Shown here in pieces: positions 8,346-17,038 of a DNA stretch of 61,401 nucleotides. Source of the DNA: Austwickia sp. TVS 96-490-7B (GTDB lineage Bacteria; Actinomycetota; Actinomycetes; Actinomycetales; Dermatophilaceae); assembly GCF_019331795.1 (NCBI RefSeq), contig NZ_JAHPZL010000008.1:279104-340504 (forward strand). Reading direction: 5' to 3'. The position numbers and the translations under genes are program-made. The notes beneath the pieces were generated by a model. It was not told the origin of the DNA. It did not search any database and was given only the letters and a program-made list of their open reading frames with translations. Each line of letters begins with the position of its first letter. Within the stretch, counting starts at the first letter, position 1.

Positions 8346-9323
8346 GTGATCGTGGACAAAGCCGTATACCGGCAGGGGCGTCGTTTCGAATGCGGTGACC
8401 CCAGTGACGAGTTGGACCGGTTGCGGCTCAGCGACGCCCCGGGGTTCCTGTGGATCGGGTTGAAGGATCCCACGACAGAGGAATTCGCCGAGTACGACGA
8501 GGAGCTCCAACTGCATCCGTTAGCGGTGGAGGACGCGCTGAAAGGGAATCAGCGCGCCAAGATCGACCTGTATGAGAATTCGACATTCGTGGTCTTGAAG
8601 ACATTGCGGTATATCGAGGAGACCAGCGATGTGGAGACCGGGGAACTGATGATGTTCCTCGGGGACCGGTTTGTCCTGACGGTGCGGTACGGCGCAGCGA
8701 ACCCATTGGCGGGAGTACGCCGCCGGTTGGAGGAAAATCCTCGATTGTTGGCGTTAGGGCCGATGACGGTGATGCATGCGATTATGGACTTGGTCGTCGA
8801 CACCTACCGGGCGATCGATGTCGAACTTGGCCAGGATTTGGAATCGATTGAGGAAGCGGTCTTTGCTGGGGACCGAGGCGTTGCTGGTCCGGATATTTAT
8901 AAGCTGAAACGAGAGGTGTTGGAGTTTAAACGTGGCGCGGTCCCGCTGGTGGCGCCGTTACGTCGGATGCTCACCGAGTCCAAAACGTTGATCCCACACA
9001 AGCAACTGCGACCGTTCTTCGTCGATGTGTTGGACCATCTGCTGCAGGTCTGTGATCACGCCGAGTCCTATGACCGGTTGCTCTCTGACATCCTCGCTGC
9101 CCACTTGGCTCAGCAGGGGTTGCGGCAAAACGAGGATATGCGCCGCATCTCGGCATGGGTCGCCATCGCGGCAGTCCCCACGATGATCGCGGGGATCTAT
9201 GGGATGAACTTCGACCACATGCCTGAGCTGCACACTGAATATGGATATTTCGTGGTGTTGGGAGTGATGGTCGCGGCCTGTGTCGGGTTGTACATCACGT
9301 TCCGGCGCGCCGACTGGCTGTGA
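8346..9323 (+). CDS. corA: CorA family divalent-cation (Mg/Co) channel
   Basis: 325 residues from a GTG (VRVIVDKAVYRQG) preceded by GGGAG. Upstream in-frame codons run through the divergent phosphatase gene and are not coding. The cytoplasmic domain (ELQLHPLAVEDALKGNQRAKIDLYEN) is typical of CorA, and the C-terminus has two membrane helices with the selectivity-filter motif YGMNF and the following acidic loop (HMPELHTEYG). It acts as a pentameric inner-membrane channel for magnesium, sometimes cobalt or nickel. It converges on uppP with a 13-bp gap. Confidence 0.93.
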   Translation: MIVDKAVYRQGRRFECGDPSDELDRLRLSDAPGFLWIGLKDPTTEEFAEYDEELQLHPLAVEDALKGNQRAKIDLYENSTFVVLKTLRYIEETSDVETGELMMFLGDRFVLTVRYGAANPLAGVRRRLEENPRLLALGPMTVMHAIMDLVVDTYRAIDVELGQDLESIEEAVFAGDRGVAGPDIYKLKREVLEFKRGAVPLVAPLRRMLTESKTLIPHKQLRPFFVDVLDHLLQVCDHAESYDRLLSDILAAHLAQQGLRQNEDMRRISAWVAIAAVPTMIAGIYGMNFDHMPELHTEYGYFVVLGVMVAACVGLYITFRRADWL

Positions 9324-9336
9324 CCACCCTGCCCGG

Positions 9337-10188
9337 TCAGGTCGGGGAGATGAACCCGAAACCGACGGCAGCGGCGAGGATCACTCCGGCCGGGATGCGG
9401 TAGTAGATGAACGCCATCAGCGAGTTGTTCGCCACGAACTTCAGCAGCCAGGCGATAGACGCGTAGGCGACGACAAAACTCACGATGATCCCGACGACCA
9501 TCGGCCCGATCGGCACGACTTTGAAGTCGACGTCCACGAGTCCGTAGAGGCCAGCAGCAGTCAGCGCAGGGATCGCCATGAAGAATGACAGCTCTGTGGC
9601 AATCACACGGTTGACATTGCGGAACAGTCCAGCTGAGATGGTCGCCCCGGATCGGGACACACCCGGAATGAGGGAGAAACACTGCATACAGCCGATGATG
9701 ACGCCGTCCATAATGGTGACGTCATCTTCAGCGCGTTCTTTGCCTTCCCGCACGGAGCGGGCGTACTTTTCCTCAGCGAGCCACATCACCAAACTCCACA
9801 GGATCAGCCCCATCGCCACGACCGTCAGCGACCGGAGCGGACCTGAGATGAGGTGCCGCGCAAAGTAGCCAATAATCCCGACCGGCAACGACCCAAAGAT
9901 CACTGCCAGTCCCAACGTCCAGTCATGGGAAGCCCGAGCCTCGGCATGGAACAACCCGGCGAAGAAAGCCTTGGCCAACCGGAAGATCTTGCTCCAGAAG
10001 AACACCAAGGTCGCAGCGATCGCACCAATCTGGATGGTCGCGGTATACCCGGTCACTGAAGGGTTATCGACCTGCAGGCCGAGGATTTTCTCGGTCGCCG
10101 TCAGGTGCCCCGTGGAGCTGATCGGTAAGTATTCGGTGATGCCTTCAACGATGCCGAGGATCACGGCGTCTAGGTAGGTCAGTTCCAC
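9337..10188 (-). CDS. uppP: Undecaprenyl-diphosphatase (UppP/BacA)
   Basis: 283 residues, GTG start. The polytopic membrane protein has both family motifs: GIVEGITEYLPISSTGHL near residues 13-30 (with the catalytic-region Glu and Ser/His) and LIPGVSRSGATI in the middle. It dephosphorylates undecaprenyl diphosphate to recycle the lipid carrier for peptidoglycan and wall-polymer synthesis, and confers bacitracin tolerance. Length and motif spacing are normal. It is monocistronic by context, with the next minus-strand gene separated by a strong hairpin. Confidence 0.95.
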   Translation of the reverse strand: MELTYLDAVILGIVEGITEYLPISSTGHLTATEKILGLQVDNPSVTGYTATIQIGAIAATLVFFWSKIFRLAKAFFAGLFHAEARASHDWTLGLAVIFGSLPVGIIGYFARHLISGPLRSLTVVAMGLILWSLVMWLAEEKYARSVREGKERAEDDVTIMDGVIIGCMQCFSLIPGVSRSGATISAGLFRNVNRVIATELSFFMAIPALTAAGLYGLVDVDFKVVPIGPMVVGIIVSFVVAYASIAWLLKFVANNSLMAFIYYRIPAGVILAAAVGFGFISPT

Positions 10189-10268
10189 TGATGGTCTCTC
10201 GGTCGAGGTGGCTGGGGTGAGCAGCGCGGACGACGTGCTTCGCGCGCACGAAGCCTATCGAAGGAAAC

Positions 10269-10308
10269 GTTGATGCCCGCGCCACGGGGTTGTGGCGCGG
10301 GCATCAAC
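10269..10308 (-). terminator. 17-bp perfect hairpin, terminator of the small acidic gene
   Basis: The arms GTTGATGCCCGCGCCAC (10269-10285) and GTGGCGCGGGCATCAAC (10292-10308) pair perfectly around a 6-nt loop. It lies just past the stop of the minus-strand acidic gene and before the uppP promoter. A short T run follows on the minus strand (CGTTTCC), typical of weak-tract terminators in high-GC actinobacteria. Confidence 0.8.
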
Positions 10309-10378
10309 ACTGGAGTCTTTCCTCGTCAACGGCGCAGAGGTGCCCCAGGGCGCCGCCACGACGGGTCAGCTAGACCGA

Positions 10379-10696
10379 TCAGCGGTGGGGAGCGACCGGA
10401 GTGGCCTGGTCGTCCTCGATCTCCAGGTCGTCCTCGTCGTCGAAGTCGAGATCCTCGTCGTCGAGATCTTCGTCGTCCAGGTCGTCTTCATCATCGCCGC
10501 TGTAGATGTCCAGCGGCGTCACCTCACCAAACGCTTCCATCAGCGCATCGTCGTAGGCGTCGAACGCGACCGCGAGATCCTGATAGGCCGCGACGACTGC
10601 GGGATCGTTTTCTCCTCGCCGTGAGGATGCTGCCTCCAGATGACGCTCGAGGGCGGCGACGAAGGTGGCCAAGGCGGCTCGGGGATCTGCGCTCAT
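10379..10696 (-). CDS. Small highly acidic protein, function unknown
   Basis: 105 residues. Residues 1-68 look helical (RAALATFVAALERHLEAASSRRG, then AVVAAYQDLAVAFDAYDDALMEAFGEVTPLDIY). Residues 69-95 are almost entirely Asp/Glu. I recognise the layout as a small protein found in many Micrococcales but know no function. The acidic tail could mimic nucleic acid or bind cations or basic proteins; that is speculation. It has its own terminator. Confidence 0.7.
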   Translation of the reverse strand: MSADPRAALATFVAALERHLEAASSRRGENDPAVVAAYQDLAVAFDAYDDALMEAFGEVTPLDIYSGDDEDDLDDEDLDDEDLDFDDEDDLEIEDDQATPVAPHR

Positions 10697-10913
10697 GCAC
10701 GCACGTTATCGCGTCTGTGCCCACAGGTCATCTGGGTACGCCGAGGATCCCTGTCACCGTTGCTGATTGGGCGCCAGAACGGACGGCTCACCTGGGACAA
10801 CCTGGCCTGCGTCACCGCCGGTATCAGTTAGCGTGGTCTCACCTGGGGACACCCCAGCGATAGACCAGGAGCTATGACTGGCTCTGCACCGACCGCATCC
10901 GAGGAGCGTATCC

Positions 10914-11666
10914 ATGGCTCGAGGTCACCTGGACGGCGACGACTCTCGTCTGTCGGCTCAGCCCTTCCGCCGTCGTAGCACCCTGGTCTGTTTGGGGATG
11001 ACTGCTGTGCTTGCCGCTGCGTTGTCCGGTTGTGGTGCGGAGGAAGAAGCCCAGCTCGACTCCGCAGAACAACCCACTTACGCCGGGATTTGCGTCGACA
11101 AGAAAACCGGGATCAGGTTGGAGGATTCGGTCTGCTCCAACGACCCTCTCCCCCCGGAGAAAGATTTCACCGCCCAGCCCGTGGTGGGCGCGTCTTCCGA
11201 CCCGACGACTCCCGGCTCAGCCCCCGGGTGTGTCCCGGCGCCAGACGCCACCACCTCCCCGAGATCACCAGCGACCACGGCCCCGTCCGGTGCGACCACG
11301 AGCGGTACGCCGTCACCCACCCCGACATCCACCTTCTGGCAGGGCACCTGTCCCCCCGGGCAAGTGCCCGCGCCTGCCACCTCGACCAGCCCCACCGCTG
11401 CCACGTCAGGATCGTCCAGTTCGTCTGGAAGCCACTACCGCGGCGGTGGACACGGGTGGTATTTCATCCCGTGGGGCCGGTCGGCCCCTTCGGTGGGCGG
11501 CCCGGCGACGTACGGAAGTTTTGCCCCACCCAGCGGCTCCACCTTCACGCGCGGCGGAATGAATCACAGTGGTGGGACAGTGACATCGAAAACAGTTTCC
11601 GGGGGCAAAGTCTCCACGTCTTCCCGCGGCGGGTTCGGCGGTTCCGGAGCTAAGGGAGGGAGCTGA
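10914..11666 (+). CDS. Ser/Thr/Gly-rich lipoprotein, first gene of a GspS/DUF350 operon
   Basis: 250 residues with a GAGGAG ribosome site before the ATG. The signal sequence (RRRSTLVCLGM then a hydrophobic stretch) ends in lipobox LSGC, making Cys40 the lipid anchor. Residues 41-85 hold conserved cysteines (GICVDKKTGIRLEDSVC); the rest is Ser/Thr/Pro-rich, then a WYFIPWG segment at about 182-188 and a Gly/Ser-rich tail. That layout, including WYFIPWG and the following Gly/Ser tail, resembles E. coli YgiB/YjfM (DUF1190), which also sit next to glutathionylspermidine-synthase-like genes. The next gene begins 1 bp after this stop, so the two are translationally coupled. Confidence 0.82.
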   Translation: MARGHLDGDDSRLSAQPFRRRSTLVCLGMTAVLAAALSGCGAEEEAQLDSAEQPTYAGICVDKKTGIRLEDSVCSNDPLPPEKDFTAQPVVGASSDPTTPGSAPGCVPAPDATTSPRSPATTAPSGATTSGTPSPTPTSTFWQGTCPPGQVPAPATSTSPTAATSGSSSSSGSHYRGGGHGWYFIPWGRSAPSVGGPATYGSFAPPSGSTFTRGGMNHSGGTVTSKTVSGGKVSTSSRGGFGGSGAKGGS

Positions 11667-11667
11667 C

Positions 11668-13053
11668 GTGCACCGGCACCCCCAAGATCCCCGACCGGAC
11701 TGGTTGCAGCGGGTCCGCTCTCAAGGACTGGTCTATCCCGAAACCACCCATCCAGACGGCACCACGACGCCGTACTGGTATGAGAAAGCCTGCTACGAGA
11801 TCGATGCCGACGAGGTCGACCTGGTGGAAGCCGCCACCGAACGGCTGCACGACATGTGCCTGGAGGCCGCCCGTTTCCTGGTGACCGGAGCAATGGGCAA
11901 TCTGGGGCTTCCTCCTGGGGCGTTACGCCGCGCTGGGGAATCCTTAGCTGCCGACCCTCCCAGCTTGTATGGCCGTTTTGACTTGCGATACGACGGGATG
12001 TCTGCACCAAAACTATTGGAATACAACGCAGATACCCCGACCGGACTCGTCGAATCTGCTGTGGCCCAGTGGTATTGGCTGGAGGATCTGTATCCTGACC
12101 GAGACCAATGGAATTCCTTGCACGAACGACTCGTCCTAGCCTGGCAAGCCATTGCACCTCGTCTCGCTCCCGGCCCGATCCATTTCGCGCACCATAGCGA
12201 CGAAATCACCGGAGAGGAGGAGATGACCGTCACTTACCTACGAGACACCGCTGATCAGGCAGGTTTAGCCACGGAGTCAATCACCATCGAAGACATCGGC
12301 TGGTCCGCGACCGACCGCTGCTTCACCGACACCTCCGACCGCCCCCTCCGTACCTGTTTCAAGCTGTACCCGTGGGAAGCGATGCTGGCCGAAGAGTTCG
12401 GCAGCCACGTCGAAGCTGTCCCTCACTCCCCGCTAGCCACCACCTGGATCGAACCGCTCTGGAAAGTGGTCCTCTCCAACAAAGCTCTCCTAGCGGCTCT
12501 CTGGCATCTCTACCCCGACGACGAACTCCTACTCCCGGCATATCTGGACAGTCCCGGCCCGCTCACCGAGTGGGTCGCAAAACCCTTGCACGGTCGGGAA
12601 GGGAGCGGCATCCGCATCCACGCGGACGGCGTGGAGCTCACCTCTCCCGGCGGTGGCGGCTCCGAAGGTCTGTGCTTCCAACAGTGGGCGCCGCTGCCGG
12701 ACATGGACGGCAACAAGGTGGTGTGGGGCAGCTGGATCGTTGACGGCCACGCTGCGGGCCTCGGCATCCGAGAAAGCGACGGGTGGATCACCGATGATCG
12801 CGCCCGGTTTGTCCCCCACGTGATGTCGAACTCAGCGCCCACCTCCCAGGTGCGCCAAGCATGGCTTGCTGACGCTGGCGCATCGGTCCAAGACGCCGTC
12901 CCCGGATCGCAGCCTCCCCCACTGCCCGGACAGGGGGCTCCCGGCGTGTCCACGACGCCATCACCCCCACCAATGTTTCCCCTCGGGGAGCCCACCGTCG
13001 AAGACCGCCACATTCAAGACCGCCCCTACGACCCGCAGCGAAGGAACCGATGA
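11668..13053 (+). CDS. Glutathionylspermidine synthase family protein (ATP-grasp, YgiC/YjfC-like)
   Basis: 461 residues from a GTG with AAGGGAGGG ribosome site. Family segments: PYWYEKACYEIDADEVDLVEAAT, RFDLRYDG, PKLLEYNADTPTGLVESAV and WFW-like QWYWLEDLYPDRDQWNSLHERL, then FKLYPWEAMLAEEFG, EPLWKVVLSNKALLAALW, and the ATP-binding VAKPLHGREGSGI. These match the synthetase domain of glutathionylspermidine synthase, as in YgiC and YjfC, which lack the amidase domain and have no proven glutathionylspermidine activity. The actual product is unknown; actinobacteria lack glutathione as main thiol, so another amine/carboxylate ligation is likely. The stop overlaps the DUF350 start. Confidence 0.92.
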   Translation: MHRHPQDPRPDWLQRVRSQGLVYPETTHPDGTTTPYWYEKACYEIDADEVDLVEAATERLHDMCLEAARFLVTGAMGNLGLPPGALRRAGESLAADPPSLYGRFDLRYDGMSAPKLLEYNADTPTGLVESAVAQWYWLEDLYPDRDQWNSLHERLVLAWQAIAPRLAPGPIHFAHHSDEITGEEEMTVTYLRDTADQAGLATESITIEDIGWSATDRCFTDTSDRPLRTCFKLYPWEAMLAEEFGSHVEAVPHSPLATTWIEPLWKVVLSNKALLAALWHLYPDDELLLPAYLDSPGPLTEWVAKPLHGREGSGIRIHADGVELTSPGGGGSEGLCFQQWAPLPDMDGNKVVWGSWIVDGHAAGLGIRESDGWITDDRARFVPHVMSNSAPTSQVRQAWLADAGASVQDAVPGSQPPPLPGQGAPGVSTTPSPPPMFPLGEPTVEDRHIQDRPYDPQRRNR

Positions 13054-13469
13054 TGCTGACCAGTGTGATGTACGGCGGCGCTTATGCCCTGCTTGGAGTG
13101 GCCCTACTCGTCGCCGGTTTTTTTGTGATCGACCTGATCACCCCAGGACGCCTCGGCGCTCGCATCTACCAAGACCGGTCAGTGAATGCAGCCATCATCG
13201 TCAGTGCCGCATTCATCGGACTCGGCGCAGTCCAGGCCACCGCGATCTTCACCAACGGCGCCTCACATTTTGGTGACGCCTTCGCCTGGACCTGCGGATT
13301 CGGTGCCCTTGGCGTCATCTTGCAGGCGGTGAGTTTCCTCGTACTTGACCTGATCACCCCAGGATCGCTACGTCAGATCGCCGTCGATGAGCATTTTCAC
13401 CCCGGCGCGGTCGTCGCTGCATCATCCATGCTCGCGGTCAGCCTCATCATCTGTGCGTCCATTTCCTGA
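13050..13469 (+). CDS. DUF350 membrane protein (YjfL-like)
   Basis: 139 residues, ATGA-type overlap with the preceding ATP-grasp gene. There are four predicted membrane helices arranged as an internal duplication: each half ends in the same signature, VIDLITPGRLG in the first and VLDLITPGSLR in the second. DUF350 proteins (E. coli YjfL) occur beside DUF1190 lipoproteins and GspS-like ligases, exactly the set seen here. No transport or enzymatic function is established; I infer a membrane partner of the ATP-grasp enzyme. Confidence 0.92.
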   Translation: MMLTSVMYGGAYALLGVALLVAGFFVIDLITPGRLGARIYQDRSVNAAIIVSAAFIGLGAVQATAIFTNGASHFGDAFAWTCGFGALGVILQAVSFLVLDLITPGSLRQIAVDEHFHPGAVVAASSMLAVSLIICASIS

Positions 13470-13724
13470 CCGTGAGACATGCTCAAAGTGGGCTTGCTGC
13501 AGCAGGCATCAATCCATATTTCACCCAAGCACTGCCCGCGAGACCGCTCAATCGCTATCCGGTGCTAAGCAACAGATTTTGGCTTTTCCCAGCGCCTATC
13601 AGGACATCCCAAAGAGCCTTTTGTGACCGCGCCGCACGGTGACCTTGGGGCGCACTCTCGAGAGATGGCAGCCACGCCTAAGTCAGCCGCTATCTGTCAC
13701 AGTGAACTCTTCACTCGAGATTTT

Positions 13725-14593
13725 GGGCGTTATTCACGAGGCATTTCTAGGCCATTCTTGACTACCACCCTAGTCGGTAGAGCTCGAGTCGGGTGATAGT
13801 GGCGATGATGTCGGGGAGTTCGGTGAGTCTGCCTCGATAGCCGGTGGTGAGGATTTTCCGTTGTTTCCAGGTGTTCGATGGCGTGTTCGACATGGGCGCG
13901 AATGCGGGATATTTCTGTGTTGTCGTGTTTTTCGTTGTCGGTTCGTTCGTGTCCTTTCTTCTTTGTGAGGGGTGTCATTGCGCCCTGGGCGATGTAGGCG
14001 GTGTCGGCGATCCATGTGGTGTGGTGAGCGATCTGGATGCTGACACACTGGCAACGGCGTTGACCGGAGTAGTTGGCTTTGGTGACCTCTTGCCCCTGAG
14101 CTGGGCGGTTGCCAGTTGGGACGTACGTGCCGTCGATGAGGATGGCTCGTCCATCACTGGCAGCTTGCTCTAGGGGGATACCTGTCAAGAGGAGAGCTTC
14201 GTCGATGACCGGGAGCATCCTGCGATAGATTCGAGAAGCTGTCGATGGTGAAATCATCTACCTGGTCAGCAAGGAACATCTGTGACAGATTATTCCGTAG
14301 ACGTTCCAGGGTGAGGATGACGTGTTCTTTGACGGGCCACCGATGTCTACTCAAGTGGACTCAGCTGGAGTGGTAAATCTCGACAATCCGAGCAGTCAGC
14401 TTGCCGAGTGTATCGGGGTCGAGTCCTGTTGGAGACTGATACCGCATCGGCCGCCTTCCAGAGATTTTTGAGTCGTCTAACCCCATGATCTCAAGGTGGC
14501 CGATGTTTTTATATATGTGTACGGTGACAGGTGTGTATCGATTGTTTCCCGGGGTCCGGGGTGCGGGCTGCTAACGCCTAGTGAATAACACCC
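13725..14593 (-). mobile_element. Decayed copy of the IS5-family element (copy A)
   Basis: The left end GGGCGTTATTCACGAGG (13725-13741) is identical to that of copy B; the right end (14577-14593) is the same 17 bp with two mismatches. The element is 869 bp against 971 bp for copy B, a net loss of 102 bp that matches the missing 34-codon block in its transposase. No target duplication is seen (TTT versus ATA), consistent with age or recombination. Confidence 0.88.
13770..14400 (-). pseudogene. Frameshifted and internally deleted IS5-family transposase (copy A)
   Basis: Compared with the intact transposase of copy B, this copy reads SRHRWPVKEHVILTLERLRNN in one frame, shifts after MFLAD, continues with SPSTASRIYRRMLPVIDEALLLTG in a second frame, has lost the block between VSIQ and TWIADTAYI (about 34 codons, including the second catalytic Asp region), and shifts again after AHVEHAIEHL. 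It cannot make an active enzyme. Ends are approximate. Confidence 0.88.
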
Positions 14594-14934
14594 ATACACT
14601 CGGCTTCACTTGAAATTGCATCCCTATCGACCGCTTTCTGTTCTGTCACGAAAGTCTCCCATGCTCCCTTATCGTTTTTTACAATTACGCGACATGAATC
14701 CCCTCCCGTTTTATATAAAATAGTTGCAGTCGAACAGTTTCCCCACCTGTGGTGGACAATAACTTCCGACACTAGATCCGGATGCACCTCTTTTTCCGTT
14801 ACTGATTTACGTATTTTTTGATATTCTTCATTATTTTTATCCTCGGGAGATGCGCACCCTGTCGTGGCTGCCACCAGCAAGGCTATGGCCACGACGGAGG
14901 CTTTCCCTTTCCGAGTTGCCACTACCCAACGCAA
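14578..14934 (-). pseudogene. Small lipoprotein gene truncated by the IS element
   Basis: 118 codons from a TTG at 14934 with AAAGGGA six bases upstream. The signal peptide (VVAIALLVAATTGC) has lipobox ATTGC with Cys27. The mature part (NEEYQKIRKSVTEKEVHPDLVSEVIVHH...) is unlike any family I know. The last codons (GVIH, stop) are written by the terminal repeat of IS copy A, so the original C-terminus is missing. Base composition is clearly lower in GC than neighbours, suggesting foreign origin. It may still be expressed as a shortened lipoprotein. Confidence 0.6.
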
Positions 14935-15214
14935 TGACTTTCCCTTTCTATGTTATCCACGTCTTCAGTAATCGTAATCAATGGATTCGAGATCTCACTA
15001 CCCTTAGGTGGGGAGGGAGATCTGGATGCAGAGACTCCTCTCGAGTCCACAGTTTCAACTCGCTTAAGGAGAGGGCAGCTAGCTGACATGAGTGCGAAAA
15101 CCGCAGATGGGAAGGTACTACTGTGTGTAAGTCCCGGCCTTACAGTGCCATGAGCCTCACGCGAGGATAGACCCAAGCCCCCTCCTTAGGGAGGATCGCC
15201 AGCAGTAATGTACC
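14935..15214. other. Low-information spacer between the truncated lipoprotein and IS copy B
   Basis: Short reading frames exist on both strands (for example plus strand 14950-15153), but none has a ribosome site or recognisable features. The stretch should contain the lipoprotein promoter. A small hairpin CCTCC-TTA-GGGAGG lies near 15181-15193. Confidence 0.4.
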
Positions 15215-15217
15215 TTA

Positions 15218-16188
15218 GGGCGTTATTCACGAGGGCTTTAGTGTCATTCTTGGCTACCAGCCAAGTCGATAGAGCTCGAGTCGGGTGATGACGGCAATGA
15301 TATCGGGGAGTTCGGTGAGTCTGCCTCGATAGCCGGTGGCGAGGATTTTCCATTGTTTAAGGTGTCCGATGGCGTGTTCGACATGGGCGCGAATACTGGA
15401 TATTTCTTTGTTGTAGTGTTTTTCGTTGTCGGTTCGCTCTTGTCCTTTCTTCTTTGTGAGAGGCGTTCGTGCTCCATGGACGATGTAAGCGGTGTCGGCT
15501 ATCCATGGCGTGTGGTTTTCTGCGAGGATCTGTGACCAGCCGGTGAGGTCGAGAGCAGCAGAGTCATGTCGAGCTCCGGGAACCGGTGGGGAGATCGCTA
15601 AGAGTTGTCCTTCCAAGGTGGAAGCGACCTGGATGCTTAAACACTGGCAACGGCGTTGACCGGAGTAGTTGGCTTTGGTGACATCTTGCCCCTGAGCTGG
15701 GCGGTTGCCAGTTGGAACGTACGTGCCGTCGATGAGGATGGCTCGGCCATCACTTGCTGCTTGCTCTATGGGGATACCTGTCAAGATGAGTGCTTCATTG
15801 ATGACCGGGAGCATCCTGCGATAGATTCGAGAAGCGGTGGATTGTGAAATATGCAGCAGATCAGCTAGGAACATCTGTGCCAGAGTGTTCCGTAGGAGTT
15901 CCAGGGTGAGGATGACTTGTTCTTTGACGGGCAACCGGTGTCTACTCAAGTCGATTCCCCGGGAGTGAAAAATGTCGATGACCCGCCTGACGAGTTCATC
16001 GAGTGCATCGTGATCGAGTCCTGCTGCACGACTGGTACCGCATCGGTCGCTTCCCTGAGAGATTTGAGTGTGGTAACCCAATGATCTCAAAGCGGCCGAT
16101 GTTTTTATATATCGTATGGTGACAGGTGTGTATCGATTGTTTCCCGGGGTGCGGGACATGGGTCTCTAACGCCTCGTGAATAACGCCC
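15218..16188 (-). mobile_element. Intact IS5-family insertion sequence (copy B), 971 bp
   Basis: Perfect 17-bp terminal inverted repeats GGGCGTTATTCACGAGG (15218-15234) and its complement (16172-16188), flanked by a direct TTA on both sides (15215-15217 and 16189-16191). The 3-bp TNA-type target duplication agrees with IS5-family elements of the IS1031 type. It carries one transposase gene that fills the element. Confidence 0.93.
15254..16159 (-). CDS. IS5-family DDE transposase (copy B)
   Basis: 301 residues, complete. The N-terminal half has a helix-turn-helix region (PVKEQVILTLELLRNTLAQMFLADLLHISQSTASRIYRR). The DDE triad is visible: Asp in ILIDGTYVPT, Asp in VPGARHDSAALD, and Glu in RAHVEHAIGHL. 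It belongs to the DDE_Tnp_4-type transposases. Because the reading frame, ends and target duplication are intact, the element may be active. It shares about 80 percent or more of its residues with the broken copy A by eye. Confidence 0.93.
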   Translation of the reverse strand: MSRTPGNNRYTPVTIRYIKTSAALRSLGYHTQISQGSDRCGTSRAAGLDHDALDELVRRVIDIFHSRGIDLSRHRLPVKEQVILTLELLRNTLAQMFLADLLHISQSTASRIYRRMLPVINEALILTGIPIEQAASDGRAILIDGTYVPTGNRPAQGQDVTKANYSGQRRCQCLSIQVASTLEGQLLAISPPVPGARHDSAALDLTGWSQILAENHTPWIADTAYIVHGARTPLTKKKGQERTDNEKHYNKEISSIRAHVEHAIGHLKQWKILATGYRGRLTELPDIIAVITRLELYRLGW

Positions 16189-16196
16189 TTACATAG

Positions 16197-16223
16197 CCTT
16201 GAAGTGAGACCTGCACTTCAAGG
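16197..16223. other. Perfect 10-bp hairpin beside IS copy B
   Basis: CCTTGAAGTG (16197-16206) pairs with CACTTCAAGG (16214-16223) around a 7-nt loop. It sits 8 bp outside the right IS end. It could be a terminator or part of an older element; no T run follows. Confidence 0.5.
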
Positions 16224-16311
16224 AAGTATTGATTTCATCAAGAAACTATTTTGAGTAAATGCCCTGCCTCAATACCTTATATTCGAGGTCAAATTGGTAA
16301 TATTTCAGTAA

Positions 16312-17038
16312 GGGCGTTATTTGTGAGCGCTAGGATATGGGGCGCCCCACTCACTGGAGGGGTCTGCGACCTGCAAGCTTTGTGGTTTCCCACAAGAGGG
16401 AAATCCCTCGCGAATAATACTTGATGAGTCTCATGTGGATTAAAGAAGTTGGGGACAAAGCGTCGCGTGTCGGAACTGGTCTCGATCGCTGAATTGACGC
16501 GGGTGTGCCCACCAGGAGAAAGCCGCTGGAATCTTTGCGGTGCCGTGACCAGCGGGAACGGCGTTGTGACGTGAAAGAAGTGAGGCACTGAAGCCTGGTT
16601 CGATTTCGACCAAGAAACCCCAACAGAATCAAGATCCCACGTGATCACCTACCGTGCCGCCTTGCCCAGGCCCACGAAAACGTGGCCTGCGTGTCGGGCT
16701 ATTCATGACCCCAACCTGCACCAGGTCCTGCCCCAGACGCGCCGCTGCTACAACCAGGCTGCCCACTCTGACCGACAAGGGCTACATCGGCGCCGGAATC
16801 GGCATATACGTCTTTAGGGCGGTGGGTCTGCGCGCCTGCCTACCTTAGCTACTCCACCACCAGAGCTTCGCCGCGGTCGATCATGCGCACTGAGCCATAA
16901 CCGCCGAGGAGGCCCGCATGGCAACATTCGGCTTCACCAATGACGTCGTAGGTCCAGCTCCACATTGATGTTGAGATCAAGGAGTGCTGGCGACCGGTCA
17001 CAGGTCATCCGGTGACACCAGCTGGGCTGTACAAGTGA
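16312..17038. mobile_element. Remains of a further insertion element
   Basis: At 16312 the sequence GGGCGTTATTTGTGAGCG follows TAA and resembles the start of the IS ends in copies A and B (first nine bases identical). Between 16750 and 16830 the plus strand encodes LPTLTDKGYIGAGIGIYV, a well-known motif of another IS5-type transposase group, inside a frame that soon stops. I find no second end and no intact reading frame, so boundaries are only approximate. The minus-strand frames between 16290 and 16650 are not recognisable. Confidence 0.5.

Noticed and set aside
10430-10500. Tandem GAT/GAC-like repeat that could be read as a simple-sequence repeat locus
   Set aside because: It is the coding sequence for the Asp/Glu-rich tail of the small acidic protein; the codon mix shows selection for residues rather than DNA slippage.
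16289-16648. 119-codon minus-strand frame next to the IS debris
   Set aside because: No ribosome site and no transposase motif; overlapped by a second equally unconvincing frame.
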